Shown here in pieces: positions 33,750-42,900 of a stretch of 64,000 bases of DNA. Each line of letters begins with the position of its first letter. Within the stretch, counting starts at the first letter, position 1. The notes under the pieces were generated by a model. The model did not search any database. It saw only the letters and a program-made list of their open reading frames with translations, and was not told the DNA's origin. Origin of the DNA: Mucilaginibacter paludis DSM 18603 (GTDB lineage Bacteria; Bacteroidota; Bacteroidia; Sphingobacteriales; Sphingobacteriaceae); assembly GCF_000166195.2 (NCBI RefSeq), contig NZ_CM001403.1:7986877-8050876 (forward strand), given 5' to 3'. Made by a program: the position numbers and the translations under genes.

Positions 33750-34321
33750 AAATTTTGATGTTTTAATTGTTCAAGAAATGTGTTAAATCCCCTGGGCTTG
33801 AGGGTGCGGATACCTGACCGGATACCCAGTACGGTTTCAAAAGCATTTAGGGTTAATTGAGATTCTGAAAAAGAATGGCCGCGGACCTCAAAGAGGTCAT
33901 CGCCGCTATAAAATATTGGTGTGTTTTTATTCCTGAGCGCTGTTGATACCTTTATGTCTGTTAGCCTGCCAAGAATATCCCGGCCAAAAAGCATCGCGAT
34001 TTTGCTTGCCGAAACGTTGAGGCCTGTAAAATAATTGCCGATGGCGATAAATTGCAACTGGCCGAAAACCGGGTAGGCATGACTATAAATGCTTAAAAAA
34101 GCGACGCATTCCATGGCTGAATAGCTGATAAAAACAAGCGGTCCATTTCCTGCGGTCCAGGGTATGACTGCCGATGGTATCTGGTGAAAATGAACGCTGA
34201 AATGTTCGGTATCCTCCCCAAAAGGGAATAAAATGCTACCGTCTGGCAACACCTGGAAATACGGTTCAAAAAAAAGCCGGACGTTCTTAGGAACGCCCAG
34301 CTTATCCAGCAATGCGGCCAT
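33746..34321 (-). CDS. hypothetical ICE protein, 191 aa
   Basis: Not recognised. A soluble protein with an aromatic-rich N-terminal half (FFEPYFQVLPDGSILFPFGE, HFHQIPSAVIPW) and a polar C-terminal half with SGIRTLKPRGFNTF. Its start overlaps the end of the upstream gene and its end overlaps the PH-domain gene, so it belongs to the operon. Confidence 0.55.
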   Translation of the reverse strand: MAALLDKLGVPKNVRLFFEPYFQVLPDGSILFPFGEDTEHFSVHFHQIPSAVIPWTAGNGPLVFISYSAMECVAFLSIYSHAYPVFGQLQFIAIGNYFTGLNVSASKIAMLFGRDILGRLTDIKVSTALRNKNTPIFYSGDDLFEVRGHSFSESQLTLNAFETVLGIRSGIRTLKPRGFNTFLEQLKHQNL

Positions 34322-35115
34322 CAGCGGTAAGAGCGCCGTTTGAAATCGCGGCTTTCTTCTTCCCCGGAAAGATCCAGTTTTGGTGCCGGTCCTGTTTCCT
34401 GATGCTTTTTCATTTGTTCAACAGTATCCTTATACCCCTGGCTTTGTTCATGGGATGCCGCATCATGTTTCTGACCGGTCAGCGCTTTGATGCCGTGGAA
34501 TAGCAGGTAAGAAATCCCGCCGTCAAAGATGATCGATGCAATCAAAGCGACACGGTTGGCCCGTATTCCTTCGCGGGTAGTTGCTGTGTATTTTACTTTG
34601 GTACCGTCAGGTACTTCCACTTCCTTGCCGCGCTTGTATTTAGCTTTCTGCCCGGGTGTAAGCGGATGCCCGTTAATCGCGTCCGGAGCCTGTAATTTAT
34701 CCTCGTCTGTTTCCAGGAACTGGTTTGTCTCCCTGTCAAATTCGACCAGGACGCGCTTGCGCTGTCCGTTACTGTCGACTATATCCTTTTCCAGACTGGG
34801 TTCATCTCCTTTTTCCAAGGCCTCGGTTTCCGTATCGGTTAGGTAGCCAGGTGGAATACTGCGGAGATATGTCGGGTGCAGCAGCAATTCAGGTTCCCCA
34901 TCCGCACCGGTAACCAGTGAAAGTTTAGCCTTCAGGGATGCGATCTTCGTGCCTGCGAATTCCAGGTTCTCCAGCAGGATAAGCTGCGTGCGGCGGCCGG
35001 ATAACAAGGCTTTTAAATCGGCTTCTTCTAACAGAATTCTACCTTCCGACACCAGCCCGACTGATCTTAGGTCATGTAAAGGGAGATCCTCCTCGTTAAA
35101 AATTTCATTATTCAC
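34321..35115 (-). CDS. DUF3945/DUF4099-like ICE protein
   Basis: A 264-aa protein with two recognisable parts seen in conjugative-element proteins of Bacteroidota: an N-terminal module (LPLHDLRSVGLVSEGRILLEEADLKALLSGRRT) and a motif repeated in DUF3945-type proteins (GHPLTPGQKAKYKRGKEV). The C-terminal half has a hydrophobic segment (VALIASIIFDGGISYLLFHG) and a basic end. It overlaps the ArdC-like gene by four bases. Function unknown. Confidence 0.6.
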   Translation of the reverse strand: MNNEIFNEEDLPLHDLRSVGLVSEGRILLEEADLKALLSGRRTQLILLENLEFAGTKIASLKAKLSLVTGADGEPELLLHPTYLRSIPPGYLTDTETEALEKGDEPSLEKDIVDSNGQRKRVLVEFDRETNQFLETDEDKLQAPDAINGHPLTPGQKAKYKRGKEVEVPDGTKVKYTATTREGIRANRVALIASIIFDGGISYLLFHGIKALTGQKHDAASHEQSQGYKDTVEQMKKHQETGPAPKLDLSGEEESRDFKRRSYR

Positions 35116-36437
35116 CGTTTCCTCCCACTTTTTTGTTTTTCACCGGTTTCTTCACCCAGGTTCAGTTCCGGAATTTCTTCATATTCCTCGCTAAAATCCA
35201 GCGCGTTACCTTCATCTTCATTCAATCCGGTATCTATTTGCTGCTCAATGGTCATGTGATGCTCCTGTTCATGTTCCAGCTCATCGGCATGTTCATATTC
35301 CATGCTGTTATCCCTTTCTTCTTCCCGGTCGAAGTCCTGTTCCTGCGCCATCGGTTTCTCCAACGACCGTTGTTGTTTTAGGGCCTCTGTTTTCGCACTT
35401 AACAGCGAAGCATAAATGCCGTCACCCGGGCCGGCTTTAAAGCGGTTACCGGTAGATTTGTCCATGACCTGCAGGTCCTTTCCGCGTAGTTTACCCATTA
35501 CTTCATATTGTTTTTCATTGTAGTCGATCACATCGCCTACGATCAAAATACGTTCCTGTCTTGCAGCCTGGCGTTGTTCAGGCGAATTGATGAGGCCATG
35601 CAGGTAATCGGTGGTGTATTGCGCATTGTTAGCCGCAACCTCCAGTTCATCAGGTGCTGCCGCCGCCGTCAGGTAAACATCCTGGTAGTTCATTTGAGGC
35701 GCCAGCTGTGCCTGCACGCCGATTTCATTGCCGGTGAACAGGGAAGCCAGTGCAGGTCGGGCCTGGGAAGCCGGAGTAACATCCATCGGGTCATATAATC
35801 CTTTTTCATGTCCCGCGAATTTCACCACCTCATACAAAAGGGCAGCCAGGTGTTCCTGCGGAGTGCCAAAGGTGTCCGGCTCAGGCATGTAAATAATGCG
35901 GTCTGTGGGGTCGTAACCGGGTTCGCCGATGGTAGCTTCCACCTTTGCATTGGTCAGCTCCACCAGTTTGGCCAAAGCTTCAACGGGTTCAGGTTTTGAT
36001 GCGTTCCGGCGCTCTTCAAATTCCTTTAGCGGGGGAATACCTTCAATCTGGGTCGCGTTGAATACATAGGCGTCCGTTTCAACGGGGTTAGCCAGCTTGA
36101 TCAGTTCCGTTTTAGGGTTTCTGCGGCTGTTGAGCTGCGGCTTGCCATCATCATTTAAAAGCTGTATACGGTCGGTAGTTTTCAGGAAGCTGATTAAAGT
36201 TCCTTTTGAACCGGTTTGAACTTTCCAGCCATTTTTGTTTGATGCCTGTTTCAGGGTCATCCATCGCGGGTCGCGTGGTCCTTGCATAGCCAGCCATAGG
36301 GCGTTCATCCCACGGTAAGCCTTTCCGGTGGTGGGATTTACCGGCATTGCGAAGCCGGGAAGATCGAAGGGGCTCTGCCTGTCGTTCATTTTTTCGATCA
36401 GGCGGTCCGCGATCTGTTGATTTGATTGTTTACTCAT
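35112..36437 (-). CDS. ArdC-like antirestriction protein with altered zinc motif
   Basis: The N-terminal 130 residues match the ArdC ssDNA-binding domain: FDLPGFAMPVNPTTGKAYRGMN, then RWMTLKQASNKNGWKVQTGSKGTLISF. The middle corresponds to the metallopeptidase part, but where active ArdC proteins have HELAHWTGH this reads YEVVKFAGH, so both His of HExxH are lost and only the last His remains. The C-terminal third is acidic and disordered (many Glu, Asp, Gln). It probably works as a DNA-binding antirestriction or transfer factor, not a peptidase. Confidence 0.7.
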   Translation of the reverse strand: MSKQSNQQIADRLIEKMNDRQSPFDLPGFAMPVNPTTGKAYRGMNALWLAMQGPRDPRWMTLKQASNKNGWKVQTGSKGTLISFLKTTDRIQLLNDDGKPQLNSRRNPKTELIKLANPVETDAYVFNATQIEGIPPLKEFEERRNASKPEPVEALAKLVELTNAKVEATIGEPGYDPTDRIIYMPEPDTFGTPQEHLAALLYEVVKFAGHEKGLYDPMDVTPASQARPALASLFTGNEIGVQAQLAPQMNYQDVYLTAAAAPDELEVAANNAQYTTDYLHGLINSPEQRQAARQERILIVGDVIDYNEKQYEVMGKLRGKDLQVMDKSTGNRFKAGPGDGIYASLLSAKTEALKQQRSLEKPMAQEQDFDREEERDNSMEYEHADELEHEQEHHMTIEQQIDTGLNEDEGNALDFSEEYEEIPELNLGEETGEKQKSGRKR

Positions 36438-36504
36438 TACTTATTTCTTGATTATCACAGTGGACTTGTTCGAACAAAAAATTGCAAGACAATAGTTGAC
36501 CAGG

Positions 36505-36972
36505 TCAAAAAGCTGGTCTTTGAGGTAATCGGTTCATTGATTCTGCTTTTCTGTAGACGGTTTGGTAAAGAAATCTCAATGGGTTCAGCCAGCGCTTACC
36601 ATAGGTAACAGCGAAGTGAAGATGCTCTCCGGAGACTAAGCCGGTCGCGCCGGTAATGCCGATCGGATCCCCTGCACTAACGGTGTCGCCGGGCATAACG
36701 AGCCATTGAGATAAATGTCCGTACAGGGTGTTCAGTGAACCCCCGTGATCGATACGGACAAATAAACCAAGCGTATTGCTGTACCTGCAGCTTTGAACCA
36801 CCCCATCAAGAATGGAAAATACGGTGTCATGCCGTGCGGCAAGATCGATGCCTGCATGCATTTTGATCCGGTGATAAACAGGGTGCATGCGATACCCAAA
36901 TGACGAGGTCAGGCGGATCTGCCGCAGCGGAAGACTGCACATTAAAAAAATCCCCCAAAGCTTAACGGCCAT
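36505..36972 (-). CDS. M23 family metallopeptidase
   Basis: A 155-aa peptidase from an ATG at 36970-36972, overlapping the upstream gene's end; the frame is open further upstream but that part is a shadow of the neighbour. The N-terminus MAVKLWGIFLMCSLPL looks like a membrane or export segment. The M23 zinc motif HAGIDLAA (HxxxD) is near residue 40 and HLHFAV near 120, with FGYRMHP and YGHLSQWLVMPGDTV as family marks. It would cut peptidoglycan locally so that the transfer apparatus can be assembled. Confidence 0.85.
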   Translation of the reverse strand: MAVKLWGIFLMCSLPLRQIRLTSSFGYRMHPVYHRIKMHAGIDLAARHDTVFSILDGVVQSCRYSNTLGLFVRIDHGGSLNTLYGHLSQWLVMPGDTVSAGDPIGITGATGLVSGEHLHFAVTYGKRWLNPLRFLYQTVYRKAESMNRLPQRPAF

Positions 36973-37405
36973 AGCTTTGCGTATTCGTTTGTTCCTTTTC
37001 GGCCGCAATGCTGACATCCAGGCCAAGTTTGCTTTGCAAAGTTTCCATGGCATGACTATGCACACCGGGGTTTTCGACAGCAAGCTGCATAGCCTCTTTA
37101 GCACCTTTCGATGTGCCATTATCCAAAAGCATACCGATTCTGTGGAGGGCTTTAAAGTCAGGGATCGGAATGTTCTTAGTGTTGACCAAGAGTTCCTGGT
37201 AGATTTCGCCGGGTTTTTTGAAAACCAGCAAAGCATCACTGCCATAGAGCGCACGTTCATTGTTGCCGAAGGTGACATAGATATCGTCCTTTTCCGGTTC
37301 GGCGAACATGATCATACCCATCTGGCCTTGTTTGTTAACCGGGTCTTCCGGCAATTCGGGGTGTACCAGCACCAGGGTGCCGGTCAGGTCGTCTGATTGG
37401 TTCAT
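36962..37405 (-). CDS. conserved hypothetical ICE protein, 147 aa
   Basis: Not recognised. It begins with MNQSDDLTGTLVLVHPELPE and has VTFGNNERALYGSDALLVFKKPGEIYQ in its core, suggesting a small beta-rich domain, then a helical C-terminus ending EQTNTQSYGR. It overlaps the coupling-protein gene by four bases and the M23 gene by eleven, so it is in the same operon. It may assist transfer. Confidence 0.6.
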   Translation of the reverse strand: MNQSDDLTGTLVLVHPELPEDPVNKQGQMGMIMFAEPEKDDIYVTFGNNERALYGSDALLVFKKPGEIYQELLVNTKNIPIPDFKALHRIGMLLDNGTSKGAKEAMQLAVENPGVHSHAMETLQSKLGLDVSIAAEKEQTNTQSYGR

Positions 37406-39420
37406 TTTCTGTTATTTTTAACTTGTTCTTTCATAGAGGCTTTGGGCGTATCCACTTTCGGTGGCTGATGTTTCTGCACGATGGCGGCAATCTCCCTGTT
37501 GATTCGTTTAAAGTTTTCGGTCAGGACCGCCTCTTTATTGCCAGCAAAATCATAATAAGAAGGCAACGGCTTGTATCCCGATTCTTCCTTTTTGAGCTCA
37601 TCGAGGTTAAGATTGACCTTGCAATTGATGGCCGAGGACTCATATTGACCGGTATAGCCCTCCTTTGCATCAGTGGCGATTACGCCGACCAGTTCGCCCG
37701 CGTTCAGCGTGGCGATCTTGCCGGCCGGCACCAGGGTTTCCAGTTTTTCATTAAGAGAAGTGGATGTTTTATTGCGGTCAATCGAAAGACCCTCTGTGAT
37801 CTGTTTATTCCGGCCCAGTAACTTTTCAAGCCAGTCCAGAGTTTCCTTGCTGCGCACAGCACCGGACAGGACATTTCCGGTCACCGATGTAATGGTGGCG
37901 GCGGTGTCTTTGCCGTATTGCTGCTGAAACTGCGGCAGCTCCTGTAAACCCATGAGCACAGCCACCTTGTTGGAGCGTGCCGTTGCGATGAGGTTTTCGA
38001 TCTTGTGCACGAAGAGCGTAGGCAACTCGTCGATGATCAGTGCCGAAGGCTTATTACCCTTACTGTTAATCAATTTCGTCAGCCTGTTAATGATGACTGA
38101 GTAGCAGGCGGAATTGATATTTTGCGTAGCCGGATCATTAGCCAGTACCAACATGGCGGGGTGTGTTTTATCCGATATCTTCAAATCGAAGTCATCACCT
38201 GAAAAGACCCAGTAAGTTTCTTTGGTCGCCAGGCGTGATAAAAAGATCTTTAACGTACCGACCTGCCCTTCTAACTGGTCAAAAGCCTTGTTCTTAAATG
38301 CCGAAACGAATGGCGATAACAAAGAGGCAAGCTCTGCCTGTTTAAACAGGGTTTGGAATATTTCCTCGTAGCTGCGGTTCAGTAAAGCCAGCACATGCGG
38401 GAACGAGGAATATTTACCGTCCTCGTAACGGCTCTGGAAATAGATACAGGCCGAAAGGAAGTTGATGGCAGATTGTGTAAAGAACTGGTCTGAGCCACCG
38501 GATTTGTCACCCTTTTTCATCGCTTCCACCAATGCTTCGGCAGTTTCTCCGGCGTCTGCCAGCGTCCGGATATATTCCTTCTTCCAGGGGTTGATGCGCC
38601 TGCTTTTCTCCACTTCATTCAGGTTGACTACATGAAAATCGTAGCCGGCCAGTTTGCCCTGCTGTTTAGCAAGCAGGTAGTGATAATAAGCGATCTGCCC
38701 GAGGTCGGGAAACTTAAAATCGTATAACGCCAGGCAGAATCCCTTGGCGGTTAGCTGCCGGATAAACGGGTTAACAATGGAAAAACTTTTACCGGAACCT
38801 GGGGTGCCGATCAAAAGCGTCGCCCGAAAGGGGTTTGTCAGGTTGATCCAGCCGTTTCTTACCTTTCTTTTGTAATAAAACAGCATCGGGATATTCACTG
38901 AATAATCCGTTGTCACCAATTTTTCCGGCTGCTGGAAACTCTCTCCTTCAACGTTCCACACATCCTTACCCAGGCCGGAGCGGATGAGCTTGGAGATATT
39001 GTCCATCGCGATGCTGGTCAGCAATGCCCCGGTGACTGACAGTACCATATAGGCCAGGTCGCTCCAGCGGGTATAGGCAAAAACCGAAGGCCCATCGCGC
39101 CCGTAACAAAAGAGGCTGCCGAAAAACAGCAGCAAACCTAAAGTGAGCGGGTAAACAATGTGTTTTTTAGGTTCGAGATCGACCTCTTTTTTGGCTACCG
39201 TACCAATACTGACCAGGCAGATCAGGCCCAAAGTGGCCAATTTGCTATAGACCAGGTTGGCGTAAAACGGCAGAAGGCTGATCCGGTACAGCGCATGGTG
39301 GAAAATCCCCCAGAACGGTGCCCGGATATAAATGAAAATGGCCGCTTCAAGGGCGACCATCACATAAATCAAGCATTGCAGGAAGCCATGTAGCTTCTGT
39401 TGTTCCCGCGTTTCCTCCAT
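37402..39420 (-). CDS. VirD4-type coupling protein (TraG/MobC, T4CP)
   Basis: A 672-aa type IV coupling protein. Membrane helices lie within residues 10-160. The ATPase follows with Walker A LIGTPGSGKSFSIVNPF near 206-221 and Walker B SALIIDELPTLFVHK near 464. Further motifs are KVAVLMGLQELPQFQQQYGK and NVLSGAVRSKETLDWLEKLLG. It would dock the relaxase-DNA complex at the mating channel. Its C-terminal tail is long and basic. It is encoded in the operon with antirestriction-type genes, separate from TraG/VirB4. Confidence 0.92.
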   Translation of the reverse strand: MEETREQQKLHGFLQCLIYVMVALEAAIFIYIRAPFWGIFHHALYRISLLPFYANLVYSKLATLGLICLVSIGTVAKKEVDLEPKKHIVYPLTLGLLLFFGSLFCYGRDGPSVFAYTRWSDLAYMVLSVTGALLTSIAMDNISKLIRSGLGKDVWNVEGESFQQPEKLVTTDYSVNIPMLFYYKRKVRNGWINLTNPFRATLLIGTPGSGKSFSIVNPFIRQLTAKGFCLALYDFKFPDLGQIAYYHYLLAKQQGKLAGYDFHVVNLNEVEKSRRINPWKKEYIRTLADAGETAEALVEAMKKGDKSGGSDQFFTQSAINFLSACIYFQSRYEDGKYSSFPHVLALLNRSYEEIFQTLFKQAELASLLSPFVSAFKNKAFDQLEGQVGTLKIFLSRLATKETYWVFSGDDFDLKISDKTHPAMLVLANDPATQNINSACYSVIINRLTKLINSKGNKPSALIIDELPTLFVHKIENLIATARSNKVAVLMGLQELPQFQQQYGKDTAATITSVTGNVLSGAVRSKETLDWLEKLLGRNKQITEGLSIDRNKTSTSLNEKLETLVPAGKIATLNAGELVGVIATDAKEGYTGQYESSAINCKVNLNLDELKKEESGYKPLPSYYDFAGNKEAVLTENFKRINREIAAIVQKHQPPKVDTPKASMKEQVKNNRK

Positions 39421-39497
39421 AAAGAATTATTAATAGGTTGGCAAAACGGCTAATCGTCAACCTGGTTATTGAGGTGTGGTACCGCTGTGAAATGGCT

Positions 39498-39980
39498 TTA
39501 TTTAATAAATCTTTCCACGCTGGCAATCGTGTCGTGAATCGCGCCGCCGTGGCTGAACAAGGCCACTTTTTCCAATTTGAAAGACCTGCTGCATCCCATG
39601 ACGACCGAATGATAGCCGAAAGTGATAACCAGGCCACCTGGTTTCAGGCAGCGTGGTATGGCATCTTTTATTCTACGGAACGGACTACAGATATTGCCTT
39701 TGTAAAGCTCCATGCTTTTTCTCAGCGCATAAGGCGGATCAAGCAGGATGGTTCCGAAAGGTTCGCCCTGCCAGGTTTCGAGTAAATCCAGCGCATCAAG
39801 ATGATATTCTGCCGGCATAGCAGGGTCCAAATCATTGCGCACTTCGTCTACCTGCAGTAGTGTTGGTCCTGCGAACAGGTTAAGTACACGCCCTTCGCAT
39901 TGTGATTCCACCCATCGGCGGATCGGTGTAACTGAAAAAGTATATCGGTGCAGCGGGCACCGGTAATGCTCCATGATCAT
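39498..39980 (-). CDS. small DNA methyltransferase (DPPY motif)
   Basis: A 160-aa class I methyltransferase with the catalytic motif LLDPPYALRKSM near residue 80 and a weak motif I VLNLFAGPTLLQV near 33. The DPPY motif is typical of amino-methylating DNA methylases (N6-adenine or N4-cytosine), though some RNA methylases share it. There is no target-recognition domain, so specificity must be simple or supplied by a partner. It starts two bases after the DarB-like gene's stop. It probably modifies ICE DNA. Confidence 0.65.
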   Translation of the reverse strand: MIMEHYRCPLHRYTFSVTPIRRWVESQCEGRVLNLFAGPTLLQVDEVRNDLDPAMPAEYHLDALDLLETWQGEPFGTILLDPPYALRKSMELYKGNICSPFRRIKDAIPRCLKPGGLVITFGYHSVVMGCSRSFKLEKVALFSHGGAIHDTIASVERFIK

Positions 39981-39982
39981 AT

Positions 39983-42900
39983 TTACCTCCCGATTGCCCG
40001 ACGGGGCTCGTTCTCCTGTTCTGAATCCAGTGACAGGATATTATCCTCGTCCTGAATTTCGGCGATCTCATCGTTTTCAGATCCTTCCACGACTTTCATT
40101 TGATTATCCCTGATCGTTCCCGCGATTTTCTCCTGGAGCCTTGCCGCTTCTGCTTTGAGGTCGGCCAGTTCCTGTTCCTTTTCAAACTCCCTGCCCATGA
40201 TTCCTTTCAATACAGGTACTTCTTTTTCCAGGGTGGCCACCTCTTTTTCATATTTTTCCTTTAGCGATACCACCCGGTCTATGGCATTGATGTAATACCG
40301 CGCGGCGAGTTTAGGATTATCCACGTTAGGCAGGCCGCCATTATACAGGTATTTAATACCTGACTGCGGGCTTTCGGCATACAAAGAGTTGGAATACTTG
40401 TAATCCATCAGGCCATTGGTTTCATAACCTTCGCGCTGCTGACGGATATACAGGTCAAAACCATACAACGTACCAACCTGTTTATCCTCGGATTCCCCCT
40501 TGGCAGGTTTCCAGTTCCGGTAAAGGTCAATGATATGCTTGCCAATAATTTCCGGGTCTGCTGATTCCAAACCTGTCATGCGAATGGGGTTATGTTTTGT
40601 TCCTTCGTCATCATGGGTGAGCAATTTCTTGTAATCGCTTTCATCCACGGCCAGTTTTTCGAGGGTCACCAGTGTTTTACTGCGTTCCTGTTCAACAACC
40701 TCAAGACGTACCCGCGCCCGGGAAACCTCCTTATAATGTGATGAACGGGAGCCCTCCAAGGCGGCTATCTTTTTATCGACGCGCGTTTTGTCGAGCAATG
40801 AGGTATCGCCGGAAAGGATGGCGATGTATTCCGCAAAACCCATCCCGCTCTGTTCATCCAGGGCACCTTCGTCGATGGAACGGACACTGATCTGGCTATT
40901 TTTGATCTGGTCGATAAACCGTTGCTTGGTTTGCAGCAGGTTAAATTTGTAATTGTCCAGTGATTTTTCGGTGGCATAAACAAACCTGGGCACCTTGTTA
41001 TCAAAATGTTCTTTCGCCAGCCAGTTACCCTTACGGCTGAACCTGCCGCCGCGCTGGTTAAGGTCTGATGGCCGCCAGGGGATATCCAGGTCGTGGAGGG
41101 CCACGCCCCGTTCCTGCACGTTGGTGCCGGTTCCCAGCTTTTCGGTACTGCCAAGCATCACGCGGATATAGCCGGCGTTCATCAGGCGGAACATTTCCGG
41201 ACGCTTCTTATCCGGCCAGTCATGAATAAAGGAGATCTGACCAGCCGGAATGCCAAAATCCTGCACCAGCTTATCCTTCAGCGCATCGTAAATATTGAAC
41301 TCGTCGCTCTTCGGCGTACCGATATCGCAGAACACCAGTTGGGTGCCCCGGTGTTCCTTACTCAGTTCATAAAATTCGGCCACTTTGCGCGCGCAGGTAT
41401 TTACCTTGTTATCCGGGTGGTCGCTGTACAGATCCGCATTGATCAGGCGCATATCCGTCGCCATTTTCTTAGCGTAATTGGTGGCGATAAGCATTCGCGC
41501 TTTGTCTTCTTCCTCGGTCAACGGTTCGCGTCCGATCAGCGTGGCGTCACCCGTGGCAGCAAAATCCATCAGGCGGCGGATAAAATCCTCCTGCTCGGGC
41601 GTTGGCTTGATGTTCACCAGTTGCTCATCGAGTTCCGGTTTATCCAGGTTGATCTGTTCCGCTGTCTTATAATCGGTGATCTCGTTATAGAATAGCGCCA
41701 GTTCCGGCACTTTTACAAAATGACGAAACCTTTCTTTCTGAATGATCTCGTTGGTAACCGAAAATTCAAAGTCTACCGTTTTGCGGGCATATACCGCTGC
41801 CCAGCCGTCGAAGTTTTCGATCTGCTGTCTTTGCAGTTCACGTGGCCGGAGGTACTTAAAGATCAGGTACATCTCCGTTAAGCTATTGGAGATAGGCGTA
41901 CCGGATAAAAAGGTTACACAGAGATCGGCGTCGAACTTTTTTTGCAGGGAGCGCACAGCGAAAAGCATATTCAGTGCCCGCTGGCTGCCCTGCGGGTTAC
42001 CCAGCCCGGCCACCCGGTTATGCCGGGTGGTAAAGGTGAGGTTCTTGAATTTGTGGCTTTCATCCACGAAGAGATGGTCTATGCCCATTTCCTGGAAAGT
42101 GATACCGCTATCCTTCACGTTTTGGATGTCGAAAACGATTTGTGCCAGTGACGCCCGCAAATTGGCCTGACGCACCCGAAGGCCTTTCAGCATTTTGCGG
42201 GTGATCTGTGCACCCAGGTTTTCCAGGGTTTGCAGGTCACGCACGACGTTGTCCAGTTCTTCCTGCAAGATCTCGCGTTGAATTTCCGGGTCCTGCGGAA
42301 TTTTCCCGAATTGTTCGTGGGTCATGATGACACAGTCCCAATTGTTATTCTTAATCTGAAGGAAGAGCTGCTGACGTTTCCCGGGTGTGAAGTCATCTTC
42401 CGTTGGCGCCAATATGCGTGCGTTGGGGTAAGCCTTGCGGAAGGTGTCGGCAATCTGAATTACGTTTGCCTTCAGCGCCAATATAGATGGCTTGGAAATA
42501 ATACCGAGTCGCTTCATCTCTACCGCTGCAATGATCATGGTCAGCGTTTTACCCAAACCCACCTCATGATCGATCAGCGCACCCCGGTTTTGAATGATGC
42601 GCCATGCGGCATTCCGCTGGGAATCGTACAAGGCGGGAACCCCGGCACCTTTCAGGTCAAGTCCCGGAAAGGTCAGGTGGCTGCCATCGTATTGGCGCAG
42701 CGCGTAGCAATTAAAGATGGTGTTGTACCGCTTTTCCAGGAACAACTTTTCGTCGGACGGCAGTTCTTTCAGCCAGGCGATAAAGCGTTCACGGATAAGC
42801 TCGATCTTTTGATGTGCTGCCTGGGTAGCTTCATTGTCCGGTATTCGTATTTCTTCACCGTCAAGATTAACTTTATAGGTAAAGAAGGGATTCGTGTTTT

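Noticed and set aside
36505..37278. 257-codon version of the M23 peptidase
   Set aside because: The extra N-terminal 100 residues are out of frame with and overlap the 147-aa gene; the ATG at 36970-36972 gives a proper membrane segment and coupling.
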